The notes under the pieces: model-generated
What the model saw: the letters and a program-made list of their open reading frames with translations, nothing else
Databases searched by the model: none
Told to the model about the DNA's origin: nothing
From: Terriglobia bacterium
Lineage (GTDB): Bacteria > Acidobacteriota > Terriglobia > Versatilivoradales > Versatilivoraceae
DNA length: 64,000 bases
Direction: 5' to 3'
Assembly: GCA_951813285.1 (NCBI GenBank)
Contig: OX638355.1
Location: forward strand, 1,149,136-1,213,135
Made by a program: the position numbers and the translations under genes
Shown here: positions 53,993 to 62,559 of the stretch, one piece after another
Position numbering within the stretch: the first letter of the stretch is position 1
How the letters are laid out: every line of letters starts with the position of its first letter

Positions 53993-56563
53993 ATGATCAT
54001 GGCGCCAGCCAGGCGGATTCAGCTGTTCCGGTCGATCCTCATTGCCGGATCCTTGGGCGTGGCGGTCGGTTTGCTCGGAGCGCTCGTTGCCGGCCGCGCC
54101 TTGGCCGAGGATCAACCGTCCTCCTCCGGGATCGTTTCCCTGCGGCTGGTGCCGGAGCAAGTGTTGCTTGAAGGTGCCGGCGCCGGCCAGCGCTTTCTGG
54201 TGCTGGCGACGGGTGGCGACGGCCTGGAGCGGGAGGTAACGGCGCAGGCAAGCCTGTCGATTTCCCACCACGACGTAGCCAGGCTGGGTCCGCGAGGCAA
54301 GGTGGTTTCGGTTTCCGATGGAGAGACCGCCCTCCGGGCGTCGCTGGGCGGCCGGAGCGCCCTGGCCACGGTCCGCATCAGCCACTCCGGAAGGAGGGAA
54401 CAGGTCAGCTTTGCCACCGACATCGCCAGAATACTGACCAGGCAGGGTTGCAATGGCAGTAGTTGTCACGGAGGCGTGAAGGGCCGGGGCGGGTTTCGAC
54501 TCTCCTCCAATGCCATGCATCCCGCCGAAGATTACGATTGGATTGTGCGGGGCGGAGGCTACCAGGTTCTCACCGACAAGCCCCGCGGTGCCCGAAATCC
54601 CCGCATCGACCTCAAGGATCCAGACAAGAGCCTCTTCCTGCTGAAGCCGACTCTGGAGCAACCCCATGGCGGGGGGATGCGGTTTGAAAAAGGTTCCACC
54701 GATTACCGGACGATCCATAGCTGGATTCGAGCCGGTGCACCCTATGGCCGGGCCGCGGGGACGGATCCGGTCATCTGGCGGCTGGAGGTCTTTCCGGAAG
54801 AGGCGGTGGTGCTTGAGGACGGCGGCTACCAGATGCTGGTCACGGCTTACTTCTCCGACGGCCGCAGCGAAGACCTAACCGAGCAGGTTCGCTTTGAATC
54901 GTTGGATCGGGAAGTGTTGGAGGTGAGCCCCGGCGGGCGGGTGCAGGGAAGGCGGGTTGGCGAAGCCGTGGTCCTGGTTCGGGCCGCAGGCAAGGTGGGC
55001 CACGCCCGCTTCGGCGTGATCCGCCGGACCCTGGACCGTTTCCCCCGGGTGGCGCGGAACAATCTTGTCGACGAGGAGATCTTCGACAAGCTGGAGCGAT
55101 TTCACATCCTCCCCTCTCCGCCGGCTGACGATGCCGAGTTTCTGCGTCGGGTCTGTCTGGACGTAACGGGAACCCTGCCGCCTCCCGAGCGGGTCCGGGA
55201 GTTCCTGGCCAGCCGCGATCCGGAAAAGCGGGAGAAGCTGGTGGAAGTCCTGCTCGATTCCTCCGAATACGTTGACTTTTGGACCTTCCGCTGGTCGGAT
55301 CTCTTCCGGGTCCGGCCTTCCGCCTACGACTACTGGGAGTGGGTACGCCAGAGTCTGGCCGCCAACAAGCCTTACGATCTGGTCGCCCAGGAGAGGATTG
55401 CCGCCCAGGGAGCCGATGGGGCTTCCAAACACCTCATTCGGGCTGGCGCCAACGTGGAACGGGTGGTGGCCGAGCAGTTCCGGGTCTTCTTCGGCCGCCG
55501 CATGGATTGCGCCCAGTGCCACAACCATCCCTACGATCTGTGGACCCAAAACCAGTTCTGGGGGCTGGCCGCCTTCTTCGGTCGAGCCACCAACATCGGG
55601 AGCGGGTCGAACCAGGTCGTCTTTGACGATCCGGCGGGACAGGAGCAGGACTACGGGGAGATGGGACAGACTTCGCTGGTCTTCAAGCAGGTCACCCATC
55701 CCCGGAACAGGACCCGGGTAGAACCCGCCTTCCTGGACGGAACTGTCCTGGCTCCCGCTTCCAGAACCGATCAGCGCCTGGAGCTGGCTCGCTGGATGAC
55801 GGACCATCCGGACTTTGCCAGGGCGACGGTCAATCGTTACTGGGGCCACTTCTTTGGAAGAGGGTTGGTGGAACCGGTGGATGATTTCCGTTTGGGGAAT
55901 CCGGCCACCCATCCCCGGCTGCTGAATCGGCTGGCCGAGGATTTTCGCGAGCACGGCTACGACCTCAAGCACCTGATCCGGCGAATCGTCCTGTCCAGGA
56001 CCTATCAGCTCTCCAGCCGGACCAATCCGGGGAATCGCGAGGACCGCATCAATTACTCCCACGCACTGCCTCGACCTATCGAAGCAGAAGTGCTGTTGGA
56101 TGCCATTTCGACCGCGACCGGCGTCCCCCAGGATTTCGTGCCCCCCGGCGGAGAAATCTACGCCTACGAAACCGCGGCCCCGGGAACACGGGCCATCAAT
56201 CTGAAGTTTCCCGCCAGCTACCGATCCCGGTTCCTGGACATCTATGGCCGGCCTCAGCGGGATTCGGTGGGGGGACGGGACAACAAGGCCAATCTCAGCC
56301 AAGCCCTGCACATCCTGGTCGGCTCGACCTACAACCAGAAACTTGGCCAGCCGGGAGGGCGCCTGGAGACGTTGCTCAGCCGTCGAGCGTCTGACCGGGA
56401 GGTGATCGAGGATCTCTACCTGGCCACTCTCTCCCGCTATCCTGCGGACGAGGAGCTGGACCGGCTGACGGCGCTGGCTCGCTCCCACCCCCAACGCGGG
56501 GAGGCCCTGGAAGACCTGCTGTGGGCATTGATCACTTCCCGGGAGTTCGCGGAAAACCACTGA
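53993..56563 (+). CDS. DUF1549/DUF1553 exported cytochrome-like protein, second operon
   Basis: An 856-aa paralogue of the 47483-50032 protein with the same domain order. Signal peptide at ~10-40 (SILIAGSLGVAVGLLGALVA), Big-2-like domains (DGLEREVTAQASL, DGRSEDLTEQVRFES), CX4CH motif GCNGSSCHG at ~152-158, DUF1549 with CAQCHNHPYDLWTQNQFWG (~505-510), DUF1553 with NRYWGHFFGRGLVEPVDDFR and SRTYQLSS. ATG 53993 and 53999 are both possible. It precedes a DUF1501 gene by 23 bp. Role unknown, as for copy 1. Confidence 0.92.
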   Translation: MIMAPARRIQLFRSILIAGSLGVAVGLLGALVAGRALAEDQPSSSGIVSLRLVPEQVLLEGAGAGQRFLVLATGGDGLEREVTAQASLSISHHDVARLGPRGKVVSVSDGETALRASLGGRSALATVRISHSGRREQVSFATDIARILTRQGCNGSSCHGGVKGRGGFRLSSNAMHPAEDYDWIVRGGGYQVLTDKPRGARNPRIDLKDPDKSLFLLKPTLEQPHGGGMRFEKGSTDYRTIHSWIRAGAPYGRAAGTDPVIWRLEVFPEEAVVLEDGGYQMLVTAYFSDGRSEDLTEQVRFESLDREVLEVSPGGRVQGRRVGEAVVLVRAAGKVGHARFGVIRRTLDRFPRVARNNLVDEEIFDKLERFHILPSPPADDAEFLRRVCLDVTGTLPPPERVREFLASRDPEKREKLVEVLLDSSEYVDFWTFRWSDLFRVRPSAYDYWEWVRQSLAANKPYDLVAQERIAAQGADGASKHLIRAGANVERVVAEQFRVFFGRRMDCAQCHNHPYDLWTQNQFWGLAAFFGRATNIGSGSNQVVFDDPAGQEQDYGEMGQTSLVFKQVTHPRNRTRVEPAFLDGTVLAPASRTDQRLELARWMTDHPDFARATVNRYWGHFFGRGLVEPVDDFRLGNPATHPRLLNRLAEDFREHGYDLKHLIRRIVLSRTYQLSSRTNPGNREDRINYSHALPRPIEAEVLLDAISTATGVPQDFVPPGGEIYAYETAAPGTRAINLKFPASYRSRFLDIYGRPQRDSVGGRDNKANLSQALHILVGSTYNQKLGQPGGRLETLLSRRASDREVIEDLYLATLSRYPADEELDRLTALARSHPQRGEALEDLLWALITSREFAENH

Positions 56564-56586
56564 GGCACCGATAACGAGGTAGTTCC

Positions 56587-57930
56587 ATGAAAAAGCCAAG
56601 TCGTTGGATAGTCGACGGAGCCGATCTCAGCCGCCGTTCCATGCTGCGGGTAGGCGCCCTGAGCTTCATGGGAATGAACCTGAGCCGTTACCTGCAGGCG
56701 GCTCCGCTGGTGGCCTCGAGCGGCACGGCTCTGCCGGGCAAGGCTCAGGCTTGCATTCTGCTCTGGCTCAACGGAGGTCCCAGCCACATCGACATGTGGG
56801 ACCCCAAGGCCAACAGCTCCTTCAAGCCCATCTCCACCAACGTGCCGGGCATTCAGATCTCTGAACTTCTGCCCCGCTCGGCCAGGCACATGGACAAGCT
56901 GGCGGTCATTCGCTCCATGCATACCGAGGAGAACAACCACGGCATGGGGCACCACTATGTCATGACCGGGCATCGGCCCAACCCCTCCATGAAATTTCCG
57001 GCCTTCAGCTCCATCATCACCAAGGAGATGGGGCCGCGCAAGGGTGTGCCGGCCAATATCATCGTCCCCAAGATCCATCCGGGATACAGGAACTATTACA
57101 AGGCTCACTTTCTGGGAGCCCAATATGAACCCCTGGAGATTCCCGATCCCAACGACCAGGGGTTCGAGGTGCCCGACCTGAGCTTGCCGGACTGGCTCAC
57201 GGTGGAGCGCATGGAGTCGCGGCGCACCTTCCTGGGGGTGGTGGACCAGCTCTACCGGCAGAAGGTGGAAAGGGCCGAGCATGCCAGCATGGATGCCTTT
57301 CGGGCCCAGGCCTGGAACATGATCCTGTCGCCGGCTGTCCGCGAGGCCTTCGACCTCTCCAAGGAGTCGGAGGCGACCCGGGATGCCTATGGCCGCAACA
57401 CCTTTGGCCAGAGTGTGCTGATCGCGCGGCGCATGGTGGAGGCGGGCAGCCGCTTCGTGACGGCCCTGGATCTGAACAGGCCCGAGACGGGTCGCGACTG
57501 GGACACCCACTTCGGCAACGATTACCAGCATCGCGACTACCTGGTGCCGGTGGTGGACCGGACGCTGTCGGCGCTGCTGGAGGACCTCGAGCAGAGAGGC
57601 CTGCTGGAGTCAACGGTGGTGGTGGTGACGGGGGAGTTCGGCCGGACCCATGACCTCAATGTAGGCGGCGGCCGGGATCACTGGTGCCATTGCTTCTCGG
57701 TGGCGCTGGGCGGCGGCGGAATCCGAGGCGGCCAGGTGATCGGATCCAGCGACGAGCGCGGGGCCTATGTGGCCGATCGGATGGTGACCGTCGGGGACCT
57801 GCTGGCGACCATCTACAAGGCCTTCGGCATCGATTGGACCAAGGAGTACATGCATCCCATTGGCCGTCCGCTCAAGATTGCCAACTCCATCAACGACGAG
57901 ACCGGAACGCCCATCGAGGAGCTGGTGTAG
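56587..57930 (+). CDS. DUF1501 family exported protein, second operon
   Basis: A 447-aa paralogue of the 50120-51448 protein. The TAT-like signal is weaker (SRRSMLRVGALSFMGMNL). Conserved blocks LNGGPSHIDMWDPK, TGEFGRTHDLNVGGGRDHW and SSDERGAYV. GAGGTAG lies 5 nt before the ATG. Last gene of the second operon. Its final 321 bp are overlapped on the other strand by the open frame of the DUF3108-like gene. Confidence 0.92.
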   Translation: MKKPSRWIVDGADLSRRSMLRVGALSFMGMNLSRYLQAAPLVASSGTALPGKAQACILLWLNGGPSHIDMWDPKANSSFKPISTNVPGIQISELLPRSARHMDKLAVIRSMHTEENNHGMGHHYVMTGHRPNPSMKFPAFSSIITKEMGPRKGVPANIIVPKIHPGYRNYYKAHFLGAQYEPLEIPDPNDQGFEVPDLSLPDWLTVERMESRRTFLGVVDQLYRQKVERAEHASMDAFRAQAWNMILSPAVREAFDLSKESEATRDAYGRNTFGQSVLIARRMVEAGSRFVTALDLNRPETGRDWDTHFGNDYQHRDYLVPVVDRTLSALLEDLEQRGLLESTVVVVTGEFGRTHDLNVGGGRDHWCHCFSVALGGGGIRGGQVIGSSDERGAYVADRMVTVGDLLATIYKAFGIDWTKEYMHPIGRPLKIANSINDETGTPIEELV

Positions 57931-58815
57931 CCTTGCGGTTGGCGCCCGCGCTTTCACGGTGGGCGGATCGACCCGCTTGGCCGCGGCGCCCTCCATGTGC
58001 TTGATGGTGCCGAAGAGCTTGCCGAACTTGACCTGTGCCTCGTACTTGACGGGGATGCTGGCTCCGTCATCGCTGAACCAGAGCACAAAGCTTCCTCCCC
58101 CCTTGAAGAGCCCTCCCACCGAAACGGTGTCGATCCTGATGGCGGACCAGGTCCCCGCAATGGCCTCCACCTGCTCGCGCCTCACCGCCCGGATGTCGAC
58201 TTCCTTGACCACTCCGTTGTCGCTCACGTGCAGTGGATAGTTTTCTCCCACCCGGAGTCCCCGTAGTCGCGTGCGGTATATGGCCGACAGGAAGTCCTGG
58301 ACGCAGGGGGGGAGGTCCTCCAGTTCCTCATTCTTCAACTCCCTGGGTGGCTTTTGGGCCGCGTCATAGGCGAGGTAGCGGCCCCGGCGTGCCGCCTGGT
58401 CGAAGGTCAGCACTACGTCCCGGTGCCGCCTGCCTTCCCGTGTGATCTTGGTGAATCGATTGGAGCAAAATCCCTCGGCCGCCACCAGCGACTCGAAATG
58501 GTCCTTGACGGTGATGCCCGTCAGCCTGGGCAGCACTCCGGCAGAGACCGCATCCGCCGTGATCCTGAACATGGGCTGCCCCCGGTCGTCAACTCTCTTC
58601 TCGAATTTGAGGGTCATCTCGCCGGCGCTGATGGTGGGGATAAAGAACAGCCAGGCCGGGGGATCCCAACGGACCTCGTAGACCAGGGTCTCGCCGCCGG
58701 GAATGACTTCGGAAGGGTTCCTCAGGTCGGAGGAATAGAGTTGGGACGATCCGGGGAAGGCCGGAATCCAGGCTGCCAGCAGGACCGCTACGGAGATTGG
58801 AGAACTCGCCCGCAT
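57610..58815 (-). CDS. DUF3108-like exported protein with an antisense C-terminal extension
   Basis: A 401-aa frame. The first ~290 residues look like a DUF3108-type exported protein: signal peptide (ISVAVLLAAWIPAFPGSS), GETLVYEVRWDPP, GEMTLKFEK, TRLRGLRVGENYPLHVSDNG and IPVKYEAQVKFGKLFGTI. After about residue 290 the frame passes a point where such proteins usually end and continues 107 codons antisense to the DUF1501 gene without a stop. That part has no family resemblance and mirrors DUF1501 codons. Either the stop was lost in a deletion that brought the genes together, or the overlap is genuine. No good ribosome binding site was seen. Confidence 0.7.
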   Translation of the reverse strand: MRASSPISVAVLLAAWIPAFPGSSQLYSSDLRNPSEVIPGGETLVYEVRWDPPAWLFFIPTISAGEMTLKFEKRVDDRGQPMFRITADAVSAGVLPRLTGITVKDHFESLVAAEGFCSNRFTKITREGRRHRDVVLTFDQAARRGRYLAYDAAQKPPRELKNEELEDLPPCVQDFLSAIYRTRLRGLRVGENYPLHVSDNGVVKEVDIRAVRREQVEAIAGTWSAIRIDTVSVGGLFKGGGSFVLWFSDDGASIPVKYEAQVKFGKLFGTIKHMEGAAAKRVDPPTVKARAPTARLHQLLDGRSGLVVDGVGNLERTANGMHVLLGPIDAEGLVDGRQQVPDGHHPIGHIGPALVAGSDHLAASDSAAAQRHREAMAPVIPAAAYIEVMGPAELPRHHHHR

Positions 58816-58847
58816 ATCTCACCCGGGGGGTTGGAAACGTCGGTTCT

Positions 58848-58910
58848 CAATCCACGAAGGGATGCGAAGGAAAAAAGATATCCACCAAGGGCCACGAAGA
58901 AAAACCCAAA
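58848..58910. repeat. CCACGAAG-word repeat, single arm
   Basis: ATCCACGAAGGGATGCGAAGG followed by CCACCAAGGGCCACGAAG. The same word is found at 60891-60960, 62536-62557 and, inverted, 63787-63858. Confidence 0.6.
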
Positions 58911-58917
58911 GAAAATG

Positions 58918-59226
58918 GAGCCTTTTGCAAAATTCGTCGTCGGGCGATCCTTATTCGGATCGAGGGTTTTTCCTCCCGAGTCCCTCAAGGATCCGGTGAC
59001 ACTGAACCGGTTTGCCGTCTGAAGCTCAATGGCCACAAAAGGCACAAAAACACAAAAAGAAAGATCCGCTCGGCAAGACTCGAAATCAAGAAACTCGTTT
59101 TGTGCCTTTTGTGCTTTTTGTGGTTTCTGTTGTCTCTTGTGCTTATCGTGGTGAATCCCGGAGCCTGCAGCACATCACCTGTGCCGCCTCAATGTCATTC
59201 CCGATGGCGATATTTGCAAAAGGCTC
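58918..59226. mobile_element. MITE-like element M1 with 19-bp terminal inverted repeats
   Basis: Left end GAGCCTTTTGCAAAATTCG (58918-58936); right end CGATATTTGCAAAAGGCTC (59208-59226), inverted with two mismatches. It encloses an inner inverted repeat, 59031-59059 and 59096-59125, built of CACAAAA words (left arm GGCCACAAAAGGCACAAAAA). No coding sequence. Element M2 at 61206-61542 has the same ends and the same inner arms. A third end copy lies at 59428-59446, beyond element B. No target-site duplication was identified. Confidence 0.65.
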
Positions 59227-59232
59227 AAAATA

Positions 59233-59389
59233 AACATGGATGCACAGGATGCACAGGATAACCAGGACGGGACGCTGCTGCACGAGAAGCCGGCTCCGGC
59301 AATGATCGTGTGCGGATTTGCGGATGCTCAGGATTACCAGCTAGCCGTTTCCTGAAAAAATCCTGTGCATCCTGTGCATCCATGTTAAT
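59233..59389. repeat. Inverted-repeat element B (GGAT-word type)
   Basis: Left arm 59233-59268 (AACATGGATGCACAGGATGC, then ACAGGATAACCAGGAC) and right arm 59359-59389 (AATCCTGTGCATCCTGTGCA, then TCCATGTT). Same arms as element A (53705-53911) but a shorter, unrelated interior. It lies between two GCAAAAGGCTC ends of the M family. Confidence 0.75.
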
Positions 59390-59492
59390 CAAAACCTGTT
59401 CCGAGCCTCCATAAAACCGTTGGCTGCGGAATCTTGCAAAAGGCTCAATGAGCTATTTCGCTACCAAGCGGCGACCCGGGAAGTCATGGGGC

Positions 59493-60749
59493 CTAGCTGC
59501 CGGGCTCTTGAACCACCGGAAGCGCGGCGTCTTTCCTGGAGTAGTGCGAGTCTACGTATTCATCGATGAGTTCCAGAAACTCGGCCACCAGTCCTGCGCC
59601 GCGCAGGGTGGTCTTGAGTTGACCGTCGACAAACACGGGCGCCTTGGGGTCTTCTCCCGTTCCCGGAAGGGAAATGCCGATATGGGCGTGTTTGGATTCC
59701 CCGGGGCCGTTGACGATGCAGCCCATGACCGCAACCTTGAGGTCTTCGACACCCTCATACCGATCCTTCCAGATCGGCATTTGAGCTCTCAAATAGCTCT
59801 GGATCTCCTCGGCCATCTCCTGAAAAAAAGTGCTGGTGGTGCGGCCACAGCCCGGGCAGGCGGTCACTTGAGGCAGAAAGCTGCGAATTCCCATGGACTG
59901 GAGAATCTGCTGGCAGACCTGGACCTCTTCGGTGCGGTCACCCCCGGGTGCAGGTGTCAGGGAGACCCTGATAGTATCTCCGATTCCCTCCTGAAGCAGT
60001 ACAGCCAGGGCGGCCGCGCTGGCCACGATCCCCTTGGCCCCCATGCCCGCCTCGGTCAGTCCCAGGTGCAGGGGATAGTTGCAGCGGCCTGCCAGGTCCC
60101 GGTAGACGTGGATGAGGTCCTGAACTCCCGAGACCTTGGCGCTCAGGATGATGCGGTCGTGAGGCATCCCGTATTCTTCCGCCAAGCGGGCCGATTCCAG
60201 GCCGCTCCTGACGATGGCGTCCCGGGTCACCTCGGCGGCGTCCTTCGGCTGTGAGGAGGCCGCGTTTTCATCCATCAGGCGGGCCAGCAGCGCCTGATCC
60301 AGCGACCCCCAGTTCACGCCGATCCTGACTGGCTTGGCGTTTTCGTTGGCCACCTCGATCATGCGCCGGAAGTTGTTGTCGCGGTGCCTGCCGGCGCCGA
60401 CGTTGCCGGGGTTGATGCGGTACTTGGCCAGGGTTCGGGCGCAGTCGGGATAGCGGCTGAGCAGCAGATGCCCGTTGTAATGAAAATCCCCTATCAGCGG
60501 GACTCCGATCCCCAGGTCGCGCAGCCGGGACGCGATCTCCGGGACCGCCCGGGCTGCCTGATCGTTGTTTACCGTGATCCGAACCAGCTCCGAGCCCGAC
60601 AGGGCCAGAGCGGCTACCTGGCTGGCGGTGGCGGCCGCATCGGCGGTGTCGGTGTTGGTCATGGACTGCACCGCCACCGGATACTCGTAGCCCACCATGA
60701 CCGGTCCTACCCGGACTGCCACCGTCTGCCGCCGTTGAATCGTGTCCAT
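59493..60749 (-). CDS. ispG: 4-hydroxy-3-methylbut-2-en-1-yl diphosphate synthase (flavodoxin/ferredoxin)
   Basis: IspG (GcpE) converts methylerythritol cyclodiphosphate to HMBPP, the penultimate step of the MEP isoprenoid pathway (cytoplasm, 4Fe-4S enzyme). 418 aa, the usual length without the plant-type insertion. Family markers: [36 protein letters not shown], and the cluster cysteines in TACPGCGRT and [14 protein letters not shown] 60749 is preferred: GAGGCG lies upstream and the open extension to 60971 is unrelated to the family. A lone gene flanked on both sides by repeat elements. Confidence 0.97.
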   Translation of the reverse strand: MDTIQRRQTVAVRVGPVMVGYEYPVAVQSMTNTDTADAAATASQVAALALSGSELVRITVNNDQAARAVPEIASRLRDLGIGVPLIGDFHYNGHLLLSRYPDCARTLAKYRINPGNVGAGRHRDNNFRRMIEVANENAKPVRIGVNWGSLDQALLARLMDENAASSQPKDAAEVTRDAIVRSGLESARLAEEYGMPHDRIILSAKVSGVQDLIHVYRDLAGRCNYPLHLGLTEAGMGAKGIVASAAALAVLLQEGIGDTIRVSLTPAPGGDRTEEVQVCQQILQSMGIRSFLPQVTACPGCGRTTSTFFQEMAEEIQSYLRAQMPIWKDRYEGVEDLKVAVMGCIVNGPGESKHAHIGISLPGTGEDPKAPVFVDGQLKTTLRGAGLVAEFLELIDEYVDSHYSRKDAALPVVQEPGS

Positions 60750-60890
60750 CCGACGCCTCGTCACAAAACCTTGGTTCGAGATCAGGCCAATGCCAACACA
60801 GAGTAAAGGAATTGCCGATATCGGGTCAAGCCGGCACCTGTGACAGAGTAGCTCATGCCCGGGGAGCATCTCTTGGAAAATCCCAAAAGA

Positions 60891-60960
60891 GGAATCCACG
60901 AAGGGCCACGAAGAACGACGAAGGGACACTAAAGCGTTGAGGTTGACCGCGACGGAATGC
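60891..60960 (+). repeat. CCACGAAG-word repeat, copy D1
   Basis: GGAATCCACGAAGGGCCACG followed by GCGTTGAGGTTGACCGCGAC. About 85% identical by eye to the inverted copy at 63787-63858; the two flank the TPR-dus segment. Confidence 0.8.
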
Positions 60961-61064
60961 CAAGCTCGCAAAGGGATGGTCGATTTCTGATTGTTTCACT
61001 CTCGTATGATCCGCACACCAGGGCGGGGGCGGGACTTACCTGAGAATATGCTGCTTGAACCGGC

Positions 61065-61170
61065 TTCCTCGAGAGCGGCGAAGCCGCGGCAGCACTTGGC
61101 CGTGGGCGTCAGCCCATGGGAAACATCGCCTATGGGTGTCGAGCCGCGTAGGCGGCGGCAGCAAATGCCG
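61065..61170. repeat. Dispersed hairpin-rich intergenic repeat, copy R4
   Basis: GAGCGGCGAAGCCGCGGCA, CCGTGGGCGTCAGCCCATGG and GAGCCGCGTAGGCGGCGGCA, the modules of copy R2. Confidence 0.7.
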
Positions 61171-61205
61171 GTGAGCCCAAGTGACGCACAAGCCGACGCA
61201 AGGAT

Positions 61206-61542
61206 GAGCCTTTTGCAAAATTCGGCAGCGTGACCTTTGCCGGGGATGGCCACAAAAGGCACAAGAACACAAAAAGAGCAGAACACTGAAAGCCTGCAAG
61301 ACGTTGACTCCCGAACCCGTCGCACAAGTTCCGCGCTATCTGCATACATCCGGTCAACCCGTCGCCATGGGGATCAACTTCGGATTGCCAAGACTCGGAA
61401 TCACGAAATTCGTTTTGTGACTTTTGTGCTTTTTGTGGTGAACTCCCCTTTTTCACCAAGTCGCACCCGACTATTGAAATAGGCAGAACATCACGATTGC
61501 CGGCAAAATGACCTGTCCCACTGCCAATATTGCAAGAGGCTC
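61206..61542. mobile_element. MITE-like element M2 with 19-bp terminal inverted repeats
   Basis: Left end GAGCCTTTTGCAAAATTCG (61206-61224), identical to that of M1; right end CCAATATTGCAAGAGGCTC (61524-61542). Inner CACAAAA-word arms at 61248-61276 and 61411-61440. The block before the right inner arm, CAAGACTCGGAATCACGAAA, is shared with M1. Non-coding. Confidence 0.65.
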
Positions 61543-61624
61543 TCTCGCATGATCTGCACGGCAGGGCTGCGGCCCGGCAACCCGACACGCTCTCTTGAGG
61601 AGCAAGAGTGAATGGGAGAACGCC

Positions 61625-61780
61625 CACCCGGGAGCGCGGGCGTCTCGCCCGCATAGGACTTGGCACCATAGTAGCGAACCCTGCAAAGGCCGGTTTGGTG
61701 CACTGTTCGAGGGAATGCCCCTGGATCGCAGGCTGCTTGCACCAATAAGGTTGCGGGCGGGACGCTCGCGCTCCCGGGTG
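61625..61780. repeat. 156-bp element with 29-bp imperfect terminal inverted repeats
   Basis: Arms 61625-61653 (CACCCGGGAGCGCGGGCG...) and 61752-61780 (...GCGCTCCCGGGTG) are inverted copies with about two mismatches. Each arm also folds on itself through GCGGGCG/CGCCCGC. No coding content. Confidence 0.75.
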
Positions 61781-62007
61781 GCTCCCTCCCATGACGCCGG
61801 GATATCAAGGTCACGATATCGCAGATACATTCGGGCGCGGTTGGTCATTGAAGGGGGTCCATCCCTATTCGTGTTCATTCGTGTCCATTGGTGGTTCGTC
61901 TTTAAAAACGATCGGCAGTTTCTTCCTCGTATGATCCGCCCCGTCGTCGGGGGCGGGGGCCCGGCTTGTCTGAAACCCATTGAGGGGTTATCCTACTGGC
62001 CACAACC

Positions 62008-62496
62008 ATGAATTCCGAAGATCAGAACCAAGAACAGGCGCGCACCCTTTGGGAAGAGGGAGTCAAACACCTGGTCAAGGGCCGCTTTCTCACGGCGGTC
62101 GGACTGTTCAACCGCAGCGTTGCCGCCCATCCAACCGCCGAGGGCTACACCTACAGGGGTTGGGCCGTATCTTTTCTGGGGATGCTGGACCAGGCCATCC
62201 GTGATTGCCACCTGGCGATTGCCGTCGATCCCGAGTTCGGCAATCCCTACAACGACATCGGCGTCTACCTGATGCGCCAGGGTCAAATGGACGAGGCCGT
62301 CGATTGGCTGGAAAAAGCCAAGAAGGCCAAGCGGTACGATCCCAAGCACTTCCCCTACCTGAACCTGGGGCACATCTACCTGGCCAAGGGTGAGCAGATG
62401 AAGGCCCTGGACGAGTACATGCAGGCGCTGGAAATCGATCCCGAGAATGAGGTGGCCCTGAAAGCCATCGGCAGCATGGATCTGACCGTCCACTAG
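62008..62496 (+). CDS. Small TPR protein
   Basis: 162 aa without a signal peptide, so probably cytoplasmic. It consists of about three to four TPR units (LWEEGVKHLVKGRFLTAVGL, GNPYNDIGVYLMRQGQMDEA, PYLNLGHIYLAKGEQMKALD) and is likely a protein-interaction adaptor. It precedes the dihydrouridine synthase gene by 63 bp in the same direction, with a CCACGAAG-word repeat (62536-62557) in between. No strong ribosome binding site. The partner is unknown. Confidence 0.85.
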   Translation: MNSEDQNQEQARTLWEEGVKHLVKGRFLTAVGLFNRSVAAHPTAEGYTYRGWAVSFLGMLDQAIRDCHLAIAVDPEFGNPYNDIGVYLMRQGQMDEAVDWLEKAKKAKRYDPKHFPYLNLGHIYLAKGEQMKALDEYMQALEIDPENEVALKAIGSMDLTVH

Positions 62497-62559
62497 AACG
62501 TCTGTTCCTCAGACCGATAGACACAACAAGAAAGTTCTCCACGAAGGGGACACGAAGAC

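Larger units (their letters stand above)
60750..62007. other. Gene-free repeat nest between ispG and the small TPR gene
   Basis: About 1.26 kb with no recognisable gene on either strand. It contains the CCACGAAG-word repeat, repeat R4, MITE-like element M2, a 156-bp GC-rich inverted-repeat element and a CATTCGTGT-word run at 61866-61900. A CTCGTATGATCCGC motif occurs at about 61003 and 61928, each followed by a GGCGGGGGC-rich stretch, with a diverged copy near 61547. Confidence 0.75.

Noticed and set aside
53705-59389. Short-word repeats as CRISPR arrays
   Set aside because: Words of about 9 bp without unique spacers, no 25-40-bp direct repeats and no cas genes.
60750-60971. N-terminal extension of IspG
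   Set aside because: IspG proteins begin at the MDTIQRRQT-like region; the extension overlaps a dispersed repeat and has no similarity to the family.
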